Made by a program: the position numbers and the translations under genes
Shown: piece after piece, positions 13,150 through 26,700 of the stretch
How positions within the stretch are numbered: the stretch's first letter is position 1
Layout: every line of letters starts with the position of its first letter
Origin: Aphelocoma coerulescens
Lineage: Eukaryota > Chordata > Aves > Passeriformes > Corvidae
DNA: 64,000 nt
NCBI RefSeq assembly: GCF_041296385.1
Contig: NC_091014.1
Location: forward strand, 7,291,578 to 7,355,577
Direction of reading: 5' to 3'
The notes under the pieces: model-generated
Databases searched by the model: none
Seen by the model: the letters and a program-made list of their open reading frames with translations, nothing else
What the model was told of the DNA's origin: nothing

Positions 13150-13578
13150 CTCTGCAGCTAAATGAGCTTCCCCAGAGCCTGTATCAGGAATAATGTGTCC
13201 AGCAGAACCAGGGATGTGATTCTTCCCACTGTGCTGGGCACTGGTGTGGCCACACCTTGAATCCTGTGTCCAGTTCTGGCCCCTCAGTTCAAGAAGGACA
13301 TTGAGGTACTGGAGCGTGTTCAGAGATGGGCAACAGAGCTGGTGAAGGGGCTGGAGCCCAAGTCTGATGAGGAACAGCTGGGGGGACTCTGCCTGGAGAA
13401 AAGGAAGCTCAGGGGAGACCTTATCACTCTCTAAACTCCCTGACAGGAGGGTGCAGCCAGGTGGGGGTTGGACTCTGCTCCCAGACAACCAGCGACAGGA
13501 CGAAAAGATAGGGGCTCCAGCTGTACCAGAGGAGGTTTAGGTTGGACATTGGGAGGAATTTCTTCACAGAAAGAGTGA
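13150..13578 (+). mobile_element. CR1 LINE fragment, truncated at both ends
   Basis: The segment reads as the avian CR1 3' region in the + orientation. Diagnostic phrases include AAGAAGGACATTGAGG, GAGCGTGTTCAGAGATGGGC, AAGTCTGATGAGGA, AGGCTCAGGGGAGACCTTAT (here with AAG for AGG), and GGAGGTTTAGGTTGGACATT followed by TTTCTTCACAGAAAGAG. It stops within the usual TTCTTCACGGAAAGGGT block, so the last roughly 200 bases and the terminal octamer repeat of CR1 are missing. The element is not coding. Its start is approximate, since older CR1 sequence fades out near 13,125-13,190. Confidence 0.85.
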
Positions 13579-13599
13579 TTCCAACCTCATCAATCAATA

Positions 13600-13775
13600 C
13601 CCCGCCATCGCCCGCCCCCTCAGCGGATACCCGCACCCTCCGCCCCGCCCGCCCACAGCCAAGATGGCGCCGGGCAGCGCCACTGCCGCCAGCACGAACG
13701 ATGGCGCGTGCGCGCATGCGCGGAGGGGGCGGGGCCGGCCCGAATTCTGGCGGGTAGCTGGGAGCGCGCGCGGCG
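13600..13775 (+). promoter_or_regulatory. MCM10: MCM10 CpG-island promoter and non-coding first exon
   Basis: Base composition shifts abruptly to very GC- and CpG-rich. Visible motifs are a YY1-type AAGATGGCGCC at 13661-13671, an NRF1-type palindrome GCGCATGCGC at 13712-13721, and an Sp1-type GGGGGCGGGGCC near 13725-13736. There is no TATA box, as usual for replication genes. A splice donor GCGGCG|GTGAGC ends a non-coding exon at 13775. The coding exon opens after the acceptor CTCCATAG at 14590. The transcription start is inferred to lie around 13,740. The CpG-rich zone continues to about 13,960 in intron 1. Confidence 0.75.
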
Positions 13776-14642
13776 GTGAGCGGGGTGCGTGAGGGGAGCG
13801 GGACACACGGAGCGGGCTCGGGGGATGGAGCCTGGGCCGAGGGGTCGGGGAGCCCCGGGGGAGGGAGCCCCGGAGGTGGTCAGGGTTCCACTGGGTGGCG
13901 GAGGCGGAGAGAGGAACCTTGAGGGGAAAAAGCGCGGGGTCCGCGGTGGTCACTGGCCTTGCCTGCTCGTGCGAGTTCTGCAGTTTTGCTTAAAATGAAT
14001 ATTCTGGAGAAAGAGAGAACTATCAAAAGTGGAGTTTATGCGCGAAACAAAAGTCTCTGCAGCAGGAAGACGTGTAAGCACAGTTAGAGTTTGTGATTCA
14101 TTCGGCCTCAGTGGATATCCCATCTTTCTTATCCAAGCTTCCCTGGGCCATTCATATCCGCCCGTGCGGATTGTTTTTCACGGGGCCATCTCCATGAAAT
14201 GGAGAAGCTGTGAGAAGCGCAGAATGTACACTTTTGAGAGTAACAACTGTTAGACTTTAGTAACTAGTTAAATTGTAATTGTGGGGCAGGATTGGTGAGG
14301 TGGAAATGGTTATTTCCATGAGAACATGGTAGGCATTTCTTAAATTCTGTATCTGTAATGGGCTTTTTTCTAAACGTAGTGTCCTTATGCTGCAGTGAGT
14401 TTAGCATGGGTCACACTTTTGATGTAGAAAACATATGTGAAGGTTTTAAATTTAGTGGAGTCCTCATCTGCAGCTGTAAACAAAACCAAGCTGGTGGACT
14501 GCAAGTTATCAAATAAGGAACCTGAACCCAATTTGTATTTCTAGATGACTTATATGTACTTTAACAGTATCACTTTTGTTCTCTCCATAGCAGAGGATAT
14601 TTTGCCTTGAGGGGCTCTTGCAGGAGCCATTCTGGTGAAACC

Positions 14643-17600
14643 ATGGACGGTAAGGGAGAAAATTCGCTTACTTTTAGTAGGAAGCTTGTCTTCTTGTCAG
14701 CATGTTAGTTAATAAGCTCAAGTGTTCAGAAAACCTGGTAAGGCTTTTAGCAAAAGAATTTACATTCCACTGAGTTTATTTGCAGAGTCCTTTGAGGTTG
14801 CCTCTTGTCTTCCTTCTTGTCACTTTCCTGTGAGGCTGCTCTGTGCCTTCCCTGGTTTGGTGTTTTCCTCAGCAGCAAGGGCTAAATCACTTTCTTGGTT
14901 TGTTCAGAATTTCAGTTTTGCTATGTCTGCTCCATTCCTCTCTCTGTACTTGTCTTTTTCTCTATTATTTGTCCCTTTGTCCCTATTTCTTTGTTCTCCG
15001 TGTTTTTCCATGAGCAAACTGTATCTGAGAATATGCTTTGTTACCTGCCTTGCATCTCCCTCTTCCCTTTCCATTGGCAAAAGCCACATGGGTGTCTCTG
15101 TTGGCTACATCTTTAACAGGCTCCAGGCTTTTCTGTGTAACACCAGCTGCTGTTCAAGGAGCTGCCAGGAGGAAAAAGGAGGGAAAGCCAGTGCTGAGTA
15201 GCTGGCAAGTTTTCTGCTGACTTGCCAGCTTGTGTCACAACCTGAGAGCAATCACATTTCCATCTGACCTCCCATCAGAATCTGCTCTAGATGCCTTTAG
15301 CTAAAGCTGAAGTGTTTTTTTTTTTAAATGCCACTTGCTGCTCTGATTTCAGTTGTCATTAGCTTGGAATCAGGGTGTCTTGGATGGTTTATTCCTTGGG
15401 AGCTTTCCTCTAACTGGACAGAAATAACTCTGAGTTTAATTTTTGCTTTAGCTGATGATGACTTGGATTTGTTGGCTTCCCTCCTGGAAGAAAATGAAGC
15501 AACTGAGGAGAGGAATTCCCCTGAGGAGGAAGATGCTCCAGAGGATGAGGGCGGAGAACCAGATGAATATGATGAGCTCTTTGATGCAGAAGATGATGTG
15601 TCCTACACTGAGGAGGTTGATGCTGAGGACAGCACGATTGATGAGCAGAAGGAGAACCTGGCTACGCTGTTTGGAGATGTAGATGACCTGCTGGAAGAGG
15701 AGGAGGCAGAGAAAGCTGTCCCCACTTCAGCTCCCAGTCAGGCGAAGGAAAAAACCAATGAAGAATTGCAAGGTTTCTGTAACAGCATGTTTGATCTGTT
15801 TTATTGGATATAATCTGTCTCTAGAGAGCTAACAGGCAGGAGGTAGGGCCTGCTGATTCTTGATGATGTCTGGAGAGGAAATACTAAAGGCATTGTGAAA
15901 GTTTCTAAGTTCAGTTTTCAATGCTCAGTGGCCAAACTCACCAAACTTGTTTTACCAAAAGAAAGACAGAGAACTTAAGCAAGCCAGGGAGATTAGCATA
16001 GCTGTGCTGAGCAGGATGGGGAAGGTTGCCTGTGTACCTGTGCATTGTCTGATGAAGAGCGATGTTGGCTCAGTCTTTAGGGCATCAGATAGCATCCTGG
16101 CATCTTTCACCAGCACACCAGTCCCTTCCCCCTCTGGGCTTACTGACAGGAGGTTCTGCCATACCATTCAGTGTGGAAGCAGAGCTGGCCACAGCATTCC
16201 TGTGTCCAGGCCGTGTATTTGATTATATCAGAAGCACTTATTTATTCTAAGGAGTGCAATCATCAGCCATTTAAATTGTCTTATGGTGAGTAGGAAAGTT
16301 TTTTTCAACATGGGAAGGAACATACCACAATTAAGTAAAATATTTTTATGAGAGGAGCCAGCTCCAGGCTGTATGGAAAACTTTGCCTTCACTGTGTAGA
16401 ATCAAGTAAATCTGCATTGCGACTCAAGTCTTAATTTTCTAAGTTTCCATGATGCAGTAAAACTGCCAGACTTCCAGGGATCTCATAAATCACTGTTTGC
16501 AATGGCTTCCTGCTGTCTTCATTATTATCCTTTTTCTTCTCCTTTCATTCCTAGCTGAGCTGAGAAAACTGCAAGAACAGATGAAGACATTACAGGAGCA
16601 GTTGCAGAAGACTGCTCTTGGGCAGCAATCCAGTTCAGGCCCTGAGAAGAAAACCCCTGGTAATGAGACTAATTAAATGGATTTATGATTTATTGGCTTA
16701 CCAACATGAATTTATAGGCAGGACAAAATAATCCTGAAGTGGGCACTAAGTAGCAAAGAGGAATGGTGATCTGTGCATTCCCACGCAGGTTGTTTCTTAC
16801 AGCTACAGATTAAATCAGTTTGGGTCTCTGTATCATGGATTAATTTTACACTGGGCATCTTTCATGACTAAGTGCTCCAGACTCTTCTGGAGTGTCCCTT
16901 CTTACTGGCAGATGTTGGTACACCCAGTATATGCATCTGTGTTTGTTGCTCTAGCATGTTGGATGTAGTAATGAAGCTTTATGGAAAAATTGCAAAGCAG
17001 AGGGATGTTTCTACTTTCCACAGCTGTGATGTTGCAGTGACATCTGAAGTTTTAAATTGTCATGGGGAAAGTCTTTGGGGCGTTTTCAGCTGTTGCATTC
17101 CAGCTGACAACTTGGCTGAAGGGTTTCCATGTGGGGCACTGACTTAGACTTGTTATTGAGGAAGTACATAGTTTGGAGCAGTACTTAGTCTGAGTCCAGA
17201 TCCCGAGGTCTCACAGTTTTTTGTTTCCTTGGCCAGGTAAATCTCTCTGTCCACTCTTAAAGGAAAGGAAAGTTCAGAAGCTGCAAGAGTCACCAAGCTT
17301 CTCGGCCCAGCTGGGCAATCCTTTACTGCCAACCAAGCAAGGAATACAGAAATCAAAAGCATCCTCAGCAGGTACCATTTTCAGTCTGCCTTTCACTGAA
17401 ACACACCAAGCTTCTGTCAAAAGCTTGTAGTTCCCAGCAGTGGTGTGGACACATCCAGGACAGTGTTATACTACTCAGTACACCAGGAGTGGTCTGATCA
17501 CAGTGGCAGAGATCTTATTAATTATTGTATTCTTTGTAATGGGAACTATACCCTTTTTTTTCCTGCTAAAGAGAACAAGATTCCTCCTCCACGGCAAATC

Positions 17601-17746
17601 CTCAGTCTGGCGTTCCAGCCTCTCCAGTCTGCTGTAGGGAACACACCCAGTAAGATGACCAGAGAGAAGACTTCTCTTGTGCCTGCATGCTCCAGTGTAA
17701 CCACTCAGCCAGTGTCTGTGGAAGCCTTCTCAGGACTGAGATTAAG
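14643..17746 (+). CDS. MCM10: MCM10 N-terminal exons: acidic region and oligomerising coiled coil
   Basis: The first coding exon contributes only ATG-GAC-G (residues 1-2 and one base). Exon 15452-15772 encodes a strongly acidic region with DEYDELFDAEDD and KENLATLFGDVDDL. Exon 16555-16659 gives ELRKLQEQMKTLQEQL at about residues 110-126, the coiled coil used for self-association. Exons 17237-17371 and 17572-17746 are Ser/Pro-rich and poorly conserved, apart from LKERKVQKLQES and VSVEAFSGLRLR. The last of these leads into the OB-fold domain. Confidence 0.93.
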
Positions 17747-20700
17747 GTCAGCAGCCCAACTCTGAACTCTGTCTGGGGACAACCCCTCCAGTAATGGCAG
17801 AGAAAACACAGTGTATATATGTGGTTTGACCATGTCAGATTAGTCACTTGTCATCAGGGGATGTAACACAAAGCCACAGTAATGGCTGGTTGATTAATTT
17901 GGTAATTAGGTAACATTGACTTTTGGCTTAGCACCATGTTTCTGTTTTCACTTCTGATCTTTTCTAACAAAAGCTCTAATTTTATTAGCACTGCCTTCTC
18001 TGGGATATCCTCAGTGGTGGAGCAGGGAAGCAGTAGCTATGTGCAAAGCCCAGCTGAGTTTCCAGCTGAGACAGTTTTTGCTCCACACAGAAGCCTCAGG
18101 AGCCACTCACCATCCCTATACTCAGTATGGCCACAAGAGGACTCTGAATCCTCACAGTGTCCTCACCAGAACCTGTACTGTATTCCCAGCTCAGTCAGCC
18201 ATTCTTGGTTAGTCTGAAATGAGCAGAGTTAATGCAGGCTTGGGGTTGAGTTGCAGTGCAGCTCTTTGGACAAAAACCAGTGTCATCAGTAGCTTTCTCA
18301 TATGGGGGGTTTTGTTTCAAGTGACCTCAGGGTGAAGTAAGGCACAGAGGTGTTTTGCAGCAAGATGCAGTGTCCCCACAAAAGTGCTGGTTGGTTTTGA
18401 TTGTCCATTTGTCTATGGATGTTCTTTTTTACCTGCTTTCACTGGATCTAGAAAACCCCGGGTGTCTTCAGCCGAAATGGACCGGAAAATGGCTAACAGG
18501 AAGCTCATCCGACTGTCTCAGCTGAAGAACAAACTTGCTACTGAAAATCTGGAGGAAATAGACTGGGTAACATTTGGAGTCATAGTGAAGAAGGTCACTC
18601 CTCAGAGCGCAAATAATGTGAGTAACTTCATTGTATCCCTTGCTCAGTTCGAGTGAATTGCTAGTGGTCTTGCCTGAGAAACTTTCCTAGGTCTTCAACT
18701 TAATCAGCCAACTCCATGTAGTTAATGGAAAACTTCTTTATTAAAGATCTTGGCTTGTCTGGTTTCATCTAGTATTGTACGTGTCCTATAGAAAGTCATC
18801 GATGAAACAGATCTGGATGTGCTGTGGTTTTGTGTGTTCAGTGGGGTGAAAACTTCTATTCAACAAGCAAGTGTGCTGCCCAGCTTTAATGCCAGAAAGT
18901 TTGGTGGTAGCAGTACTGTTGTGCTGTTTTGGCCTTTAAGAACCCCAGGACCAGCAGCGTGGATGGCTGGAGATACTGTATCTAACCTCTACTGAGGTTA
19001 CAAAGTGTGTTTTTCTAAATCAGTATTCCTTGGAGGGGGTGAAATCAGAATAGCTCCTCCAAAGAAACAACCAGAGAGGCTGCATCAGTGTCACTGCAGC
19101 AAAGCTGAAAGGGAATGTCTGTTCCAGGGCAGGACCTTCAGCATCTGGCGGCTGAACGACCTGCGGGACCTCAATGAGTGCGTCTCTCTTTTCCTGTTTG
19201 GTGAAGTCCACAAGGAGCACTGGAAGACCGACCAAGGCACAGTCATTGGCCTGCTCAATGCCAACCCTATGAAACCTAAAGAAGGCTCAGACGAGGTGAG
19301 AGGATTTTGCATTCATCTGTAGATAAAAACCTATAGCTGAACCTTTCCTTGTTTAGCTGAGATTTAGCTTTATAACACATCTTAAGGTTGAAATTGCAGC
19401 AGTCTGCCCAACAGTTTGAATTGCATTCAGGTAGATGCATGGTGTGTATTTGCTCCTGGCCTCCTGGAAGACTGAACTTCAAGAAGTCCTATTAAACATT
19501 TAAACCCAGAGTTTATTCCAGTGTTTAACCTGCTCCAGGTAGCACTTGGCTCCTCCACAAATACAGGCAGTGTATTTTCATTTCAGTTTATTCAGCTACT
19601 TCAGTGCAACCCCTATTTCAGGCTAGAGGTCTCTCAAAGCTGAAAAATGTGGAGAAGCTCATTTCTCCCTTCTAATTCAAGCATGAGATACAATTGCAAA
19701 ATGTTTCTGGTTCAAAAATCACAACTGAGAAGCAGCAATATTTGATTTATTAAACAAATAATGTATTATGTAAATATATGTTGGTTGATACATAGTGGTT
19801 CACTTGTTTAATTATTTATAAATGCAGAACATGATGAATTACTTCTCTGTAATGCATCGAAACATTTAAGACACCTTCATTTTGCTAATAAATTAATATA
19901 TTTTTAATTGCACTGGAATGGAACCTGTTTCCAGTTACTTCTTTCAAGGGGAGTTTCAGGCTAGTAGCTGATCGTGTAGTGTTCTGCATTTTAAATTCTC
20001 CAAATAGAAAAATTAAGGATCTCATTAATTGCCTTTTAAGCTATATAATTGCTTAAATTAGCATGAATAAGCAGTGGATAGTCCCATTGGTGAGCAGAAA
20101 GGCAAACCACATCTAATAGGAGGGCTGAATTTAACTGTCAAGAATGGCTCTTCTTAGCTAAAATGTTCACATTTATTACTACATTAAAACTGACTTCTGA
20201 AATTGTTCCTTGGCTATAGACATGGTTCCTGGTGTATTTGGTTGTGTGAAGCAGATGCTCTTCTTGCACAGGACTCAGTTTTGACTGCACCAAGACATCT
20301 GGAGAGGGACAGAGAGCCCTGTTACAGCTCTTCCTCCCATGCCTTGCTGGATGTGGAGGTCATGATGGCATCAGAGCCAAGCAGCTGTACAGGACCGTTT
20401 ACAGCAGAATTAGATCTGCCTTAGGCATTTTTTGGTTTCCTGAGGCTCTGAGCATAAAACTCAAATGTCTTTCGTCTCTTTGTGAGAAATAAATTCACTT
20501 TTTTCTTTTTAATTGAGCCATTTCTCAATCTGAATAGGACATGTGGCTTTCTTAAGCTGGGCCTGCATTTTAAGACTATGCTGTTAGTACCAGAGGTACT
20601 GAATCAGATCAGACAAACCAGTGACATCTAGAAAGAGGCCCATCCAGGCCTTAAGGTGTGTTCTGATTTCTGTCTAGGTGTGTTTGTCTGTTGACCATCC

Positions 20701-23700
20701 CCAGAAGATCCTTCTCATGGGAGAAGCTCTGGATATGGGCACCTGCAAAGCCAGGAAGAAGAACGGTGATCCTTGTGCACAGATTGTGAATCTGGTTTGT
20801 ATCTCAGTAGTCAGGGCGTTCCTAAACTGTTGGTGAAAATCTGGCTGCTGATTTTGTACTGATACTCTGACTTTTTTACTTGTTTCTGGGTCTTGACTTG
20901 CAACTAACTAAAGTAGGTGGAGAAAGTGAGAAATGAAACCCAGAGGAGCTGTTTCTGTGCTGTCACTGTGCAGCAGCAGGGGATTTCCCTAAATCCAAGG
21001 CTGGTGCTGCAGTGAAAGGAGCTGGCCTTGACCCATGATTGCCACACCCTTTCCCTCTCCTTTGCTCCAGTGCAAGCTTCCATGCACTGCACTAGAGAAC
21101 TCATCCAGAGAAAAAGCAGGAGATTTTTTGGGGGGGAATGGCTGTTGTTTGGAATGGTTTTAACCCAATGAGCTCCCTGGTCTAGTGTGCCTGCAAGCTG
21201 TTAGAATATTTGTCCCTGAATGTGGGGCACTGGAGATGAGAGAAAAAGGTGTTGGGATCCTTCTTTTAGGACATTACTAACTTGTACTAGTTTAAAGGAC
21301 TTGTGGATTACGCTACTTCATGGCTATGGTGATGCTGTCATACCTGAAAGGAACCCTGTCTCAGTCAGAAGGGTTGTAGTTAGTAGGGTATCACTTAGAA
21401 GGAGGAGAAAAAATGAAGGAATGAAGAACTGGGGAGGAGCTGAAAGTGTGTGAAGTGGGAGGAAGACAAATACAGAAGGTACTTGTAGCCAATCAAGGCT
21501 GTGATTGCAGACCCAGTCCAGGAGGAGGCTCTGCATACAGTACATAAAATTGAATACAGAATGTGGGCAAGAGGTCCTGGGTGGGATATGAAATGACTTC
21601 AAGGAATAGCCTTAAAATTCTTGGATGCACAAGGTTGTTTCCAGTATAGGCAATTTTAGCTTTTTTTTGATTGCTCAAGTGTGGGCATATTTTTGCTTAG
21701 TTGGCCAAATGCTGGAGTACCACAGTAGAGATGTTACTTCATTTTAGCTGTAGAAGGATGCATGTGGGTGAGAGGAATGAAGTAAATTGTAATTGCTGGT
21801 GTTCTGTAACAGGCTTCTCCCATTTCTTTCCAGAATGACTGTGAATATTGTCAGTATCACATACAATCCCAGTACAAGAAGCTCAGCTCGAAGCGGGCAG
21901 AGCTGCAGTCCACCTTTTCTGGTGGCCGCATTCCCAAAAAATTCGGTCGGAAAAATCCCACTTTGAAGGAGAGGCTGTGTCAGGACGGGTTTTACTATGG
22001 AGGAGTCTCTTCAGCAGCATATGCAGCCTCAGTGTAAGATAAACCATTTATTTCCCTTGCTTCTGAACAGAATTTCCCTTATGTGTGCAAGGGAGCCTGA
22101 AGCTGTATCTAAGGGAGTCTATTCAGTTAGAGAACCCTTTGCCTTGACTATATTCACCAAGTAGAAATAAATGCCCCACCTTTGGCATGATCCTACTGTC
22201 CACATGGGGTAAAAGAGCTGCTGTTTGATAGGAAAATTTTAAGTTGGCAGTAGGGTGTGGTAAGGGGTGTTTTTACCTCTACCTTATTACTGTGGTGTGA
22301 AGCCAGGGAGCTTTGTGTTTCAGTAGATTAATGAACTTTGAGATCATGAGATCCCAAGCATTCAAGTCTCCAAGACTGTAACTGTATTTTGTTATGGCTC
22401 ACTGCATTTAATCCCAGAAACAGTGTATTCTGTATTTCCTCATGTCTTCCTTGGCTGAAATAATAGTGTCACTATGGGTTAATGAGGAAACAGGAGTAAC
22501 CAAGATCAGTATGCATCTCATAGGTCCTTTATCCAAATCCCATGAAGACTGCTGTGGAAAGATGAGTCACAGCTGGATTCAGCTGTGCTTGGACACAGCT
22601 TTTATTCCTTTCCCACTGCCCTCTGATTGATACCTGATGTGACTCCACAGTAATGAAGCAATTCCAATCCTGGAACTACTTGGGAACAAAGTTATAATCT
22701 ATGTTTAGTTTTCCTTTAATGCATAGGAAATACATATCTCAACAAAGCGAGAAATGGGAGATCCTAAACATTATGCTGGAATTTGGGCTTAGATTCACAT
22801 CCTTCCCAAAAGCAGACAGATGGCCCTTTGGGGTGGCTGGAGTTTTGTTGTAGCACTGGGCTGGTATTAAGGCTTCCTCTCCTTGCTCCAAGCATGGGAA
22901 TACTCTGATGTTTTGGATTTGTTTCCTCTTTCTAGTGCAGCAGCTGCTGTGCCGAAAAGGAAGATTCAAACCACTCTCTCCAACCTGGTCGTGAGAGGAG
23001 CAGATGCAATTGTCCGGGAAACCAGGCAGAAAATTGGTACCCAATTACCCAAGTAGTCTCTTCACTCTTTAGATGTTTCCAGCTCGATGTCTAGAGGTGT
23101 CCCAGGGCCTTCTACTCACTGAATGAGCCTGGCAGTCACTTTGCTGCAGAACTGGTCATTTGCAGGCAGCTTTCTCAGTTGGTCAAAACTCCTCTTCCCT
23201 CTTGAGATCACAGTTTCAAGGCAAATGTAACTAAGCAACTGTGTGGCTCCATGCATCTTTTTTTTCATCAGTGCCCCTAAATTAAGTCTCCTGTTCTGTC
23301 TTTGGACAGTGACAGAAGATCTTTGCCAGATTAATGGGAATTGGAGGTTTTAAGAACTTGGAACCAGAATACTTATTTTATTTGATTAAAATAAATTACT
23401 TCTGTCAACCTTGAAAGCTGCTAAGGAATACTAAGTATAAATCAGTCAGGTCTGCAATGCAGGGGACCTCCTGAGAACCCACCCTGTTTCTTGTGCTTTT
23501 CTTTTGTGTCCAAGCATGTTCCTTTTGTAGTCCTTGGGATGTCACCAGTCTTCTTTGCCTCTGTTTTATTTCTGTAAAGCACTTAATATTACAGCTTTCT
23601 GCTCCTTGGAGAGCAGGTGACAGATTATTCAAACTGTGTTCTAAATGCCACTTAAGTGTCTTATTTACATCTTCCAGTTCCATCAATTGCCTCCATTTCA

Positions 23701-26700
23701 GACAACATAGTGTATATCCATAGCAGCTTTTAGCTGCTCTTAATTCTCCAGGGATAGTGTGGAGGCTTCAGGACTGTCAAGCATCCTAAAAATGGGAATG
23801 GTGGGAGTAACACAGACAGCCAAGGCTGATGAGGAACTGAGTGATGAAGTTTCTGAAGGGGTAGAAGTGTCTGTGACAAAGGACAAGACCTTGGGCAACC
23901 AAATATAACATAAAGGTTGGTCTTGCTTTGAGAATGCTCAGGTGACCTGCAACGGTTTCTTCCAACTTAGAAAATTCTACATCTCTAAAGCCAGGCCTGC
24001 TTCTCTTCCTCACTCCAAACATTTCTGCCTCTTCCACTCAGGTGCAGCAAAGAGACCCATGCAGTGTTCTGAAGAATTCAGGGAACTGCTGGCACAGCCA
24101 ACTTTTGGAGCACGAAACCTCTACAAACACTGGACCAAAACAGGTATTGTCCTTTTGCCTGAAGGAAGACCCACTCACTCTACCTCCTTCTGAGAAAAGT
24201 GGCTTTTTATTTTGGTTTGTTCTTTTTTCCCAGATGCTGAAAAGAAGCAAGGGGCCAATTTCCAGTCTATCTCTGCTTCAGCATTGCTCAAGCAACAGAA
24301 ACAGAAGTTGCTGGAGGCCAGAAAAAAGAGATCTGAAGAGATTCAGAGGCGGTAAGACACACTGGCTTTCACAGGAAGGGTTCTGTTATTGTAACCCTAA
24401 GGATAACTGTGTTTTCACTTCTTACTTCCCAGCTTTGTGTGATGCCTCTCTGATTTTAGCTTTGACAACAATTGGTCAAAGTCACTCCTTCTGGTAACTT
24501 CTTCAAGTCACTCTTGATTTCAGCAACCCAGCGACTTCTTACCAGTCTTGTTTTCCTTTCCTGAATGCCCAAATTGCTGTATGTTTCTTGTAGCAATTAA
24601 AGGCCAAATAGTGAAAAATCATAGCCTGCATCCCCTCGTATTTGTTTCTTAAACCTTTCTATCTCTGACTTGTGTCCCTAATTGAATGAATTATTCTTGT
24701 CTTACAAGGTTTCTCCAGAGCACAGGCAAAGCCAGCACTCCTGCTCTCCCATCCTCCTCCAGACAGACTTCCCTCCATTCCCCAGTGCCTGGGGCAGAGT
24801 TTCCCAAAGCTGCGAAAATGTCAACTCCTCAAAGGCCCAAGCTAGGTACAGGCTTCTCAGAAGGAGAAGATATCCTCTTCTTTGACAAGTCTCCACCTCC
24901 AAGGCCAAAGCTAGACAGCTTGGCAGAAGCCAAAAAGGTACCAGCTCTTTGGATCTTTCAAGTATTAAAGAGAGGTTAAGGGAAATTTGGTTTGGTAGAA
25001 GAGGAGTATTTGGTCAGCTCAGTTCTGGTGTTTGTGAAGTTTCTGATTTGTGGAATCACACTGGCCTATATTCCAGCACACAGGAAACCTGTGGTTCCTT
25101 ACAGTTGTTAGTGCCAAAGTCCATGCCTTTAGTCAATCTCTTGAGGTAAGGGATTTGTGCTGAAAACCCCTGGAAGGCTAAATTCTGCCTGTGTGTTCTT
25201 CGGCATTGTTAGTGCAGTGTATTGCAGGTGTTTTCTGTTTGATGGATAGGTAAGTAACTGGTTTAACTGTCTTGTGTCATGAGTCTGGATAATTTTGTTT
25301 TCTAGGCAAAACAGAATGCATCTTTTTTTGGCAAAAATATGTTCATTTGTTTGTCAAAGAAACTTTCCTCTTCCAGCTAGAATGAGGAAGTCTTAGCGTT
25401 CTGGGAGTATAAGAAGGAATAGTTGTAAGCAATTTTCTATTAATTGCAAATTATTATCAATTTATGTGGAAATCTCAAGTGATTTGATTTTTTTGAAAAA
25501 CTTACTGATTTGTAAAACAGATAAAGCACAGCTGCAGAGATACCAGACCTGGTAACACCCATGGAGGAAATGATTTTATGATTTGGGAAGTCACAAGAGT
25601 TTGGGTGATGTGGTGAATTAGATGTATGGCAGAGCTGGGAATTTTGTTGGGCTTCTCTCCAGCCAGCTCCATACTCAGACCAGTGGATGTTCTCTCCTCC
25701 AGTTGACAGCCTTCCTCTGCTACTTCTGGAAGTAGGAGCATGGGAGCCAGACAGGTTACCAACACTTCCCCTGCTCTTTCCTGTTTTCTAGCTGGCTGCA
25801 ATACAGCGACTACGAGCAAAAGGCCAGATTCTTCCTAAAACAGACCCAAACAGTGTCAAGAGGAAACGGACTGATGTTGAGGATGTCCTAGAAATTGTTG
25901 AAAGAGTTGAGAAAAATGTTGCTCAGCCACAAGGTGCAGAAGCAGACAATGGTATGTACTGTTAGCTTCTAGAATAGAAAAAATATGCTTCTGTCCTACT
26001 GAACAGAGCAGTAGTTGCTCGGTTAAGGACTTAATTGCTGTGTTAAAGAGAGGCCAAATCAGGTCTGTTTGGGACTTCAAGGGTTTGTTGGAAAGACTAA
26101 AAAAATCTCTAACCCTGTGGAGAAAGTGTGAGATGTAATCTCTGATAGCTCCCTGTGCTCATCTCTGTTCGCTTTCTTCTGGCACTTGAGCATCTGCAGT
26201 GCATGGCTGACTTCACCAAGGGAAACCAAGAACTAATCCCACCAGGGAAGGTATCTGAATTTTTTGTGGGAACTTGAGTTTGCCTGCTGGTGATTTACTG
26301 TGTGATCTTGGATGAATTGTTTAATTCCCTTTAAAGTTTCTTCATCAGTCAGTGACAGAACACTGCTGGCACTCCTGGGAGTAATGTGAAAATTCCTAGT
26401 ACAGTGCTTTGAGAGAAGATGCAATGTTATTTTAAAAAAACACTTTTTCTGAAGCCATATTTGAACTTGTTTTCATGTTCCCTAACTATGAAAGGCTGCT
26501 GTTTGACCTGAACATCTGCCTGAGAGACCTGAGACTTCCAAAATCTCATGCAGTGATTAAGTTTAGACATCACAGCCTTGTTTTGTAGGACTGAGCCTTT
26601 TTGTCTCCCTAGAAATGGATGAACTGGAACCTGCCCAAAAGAAGCGGCGCCAGCAGCTGGCCTATCTGGAGTCAGAAGAGTTCCAGAAAATTCTGAAGGC

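Noticed and set aside
14722..15201. 159-codon hydrophobic open frame in MCM10 intron 2
   Set aside because: It follows T- and C-rich intronic sequence that encodes Leu, Phe and Ser by composition; no start context, homology or splice logic supports it.
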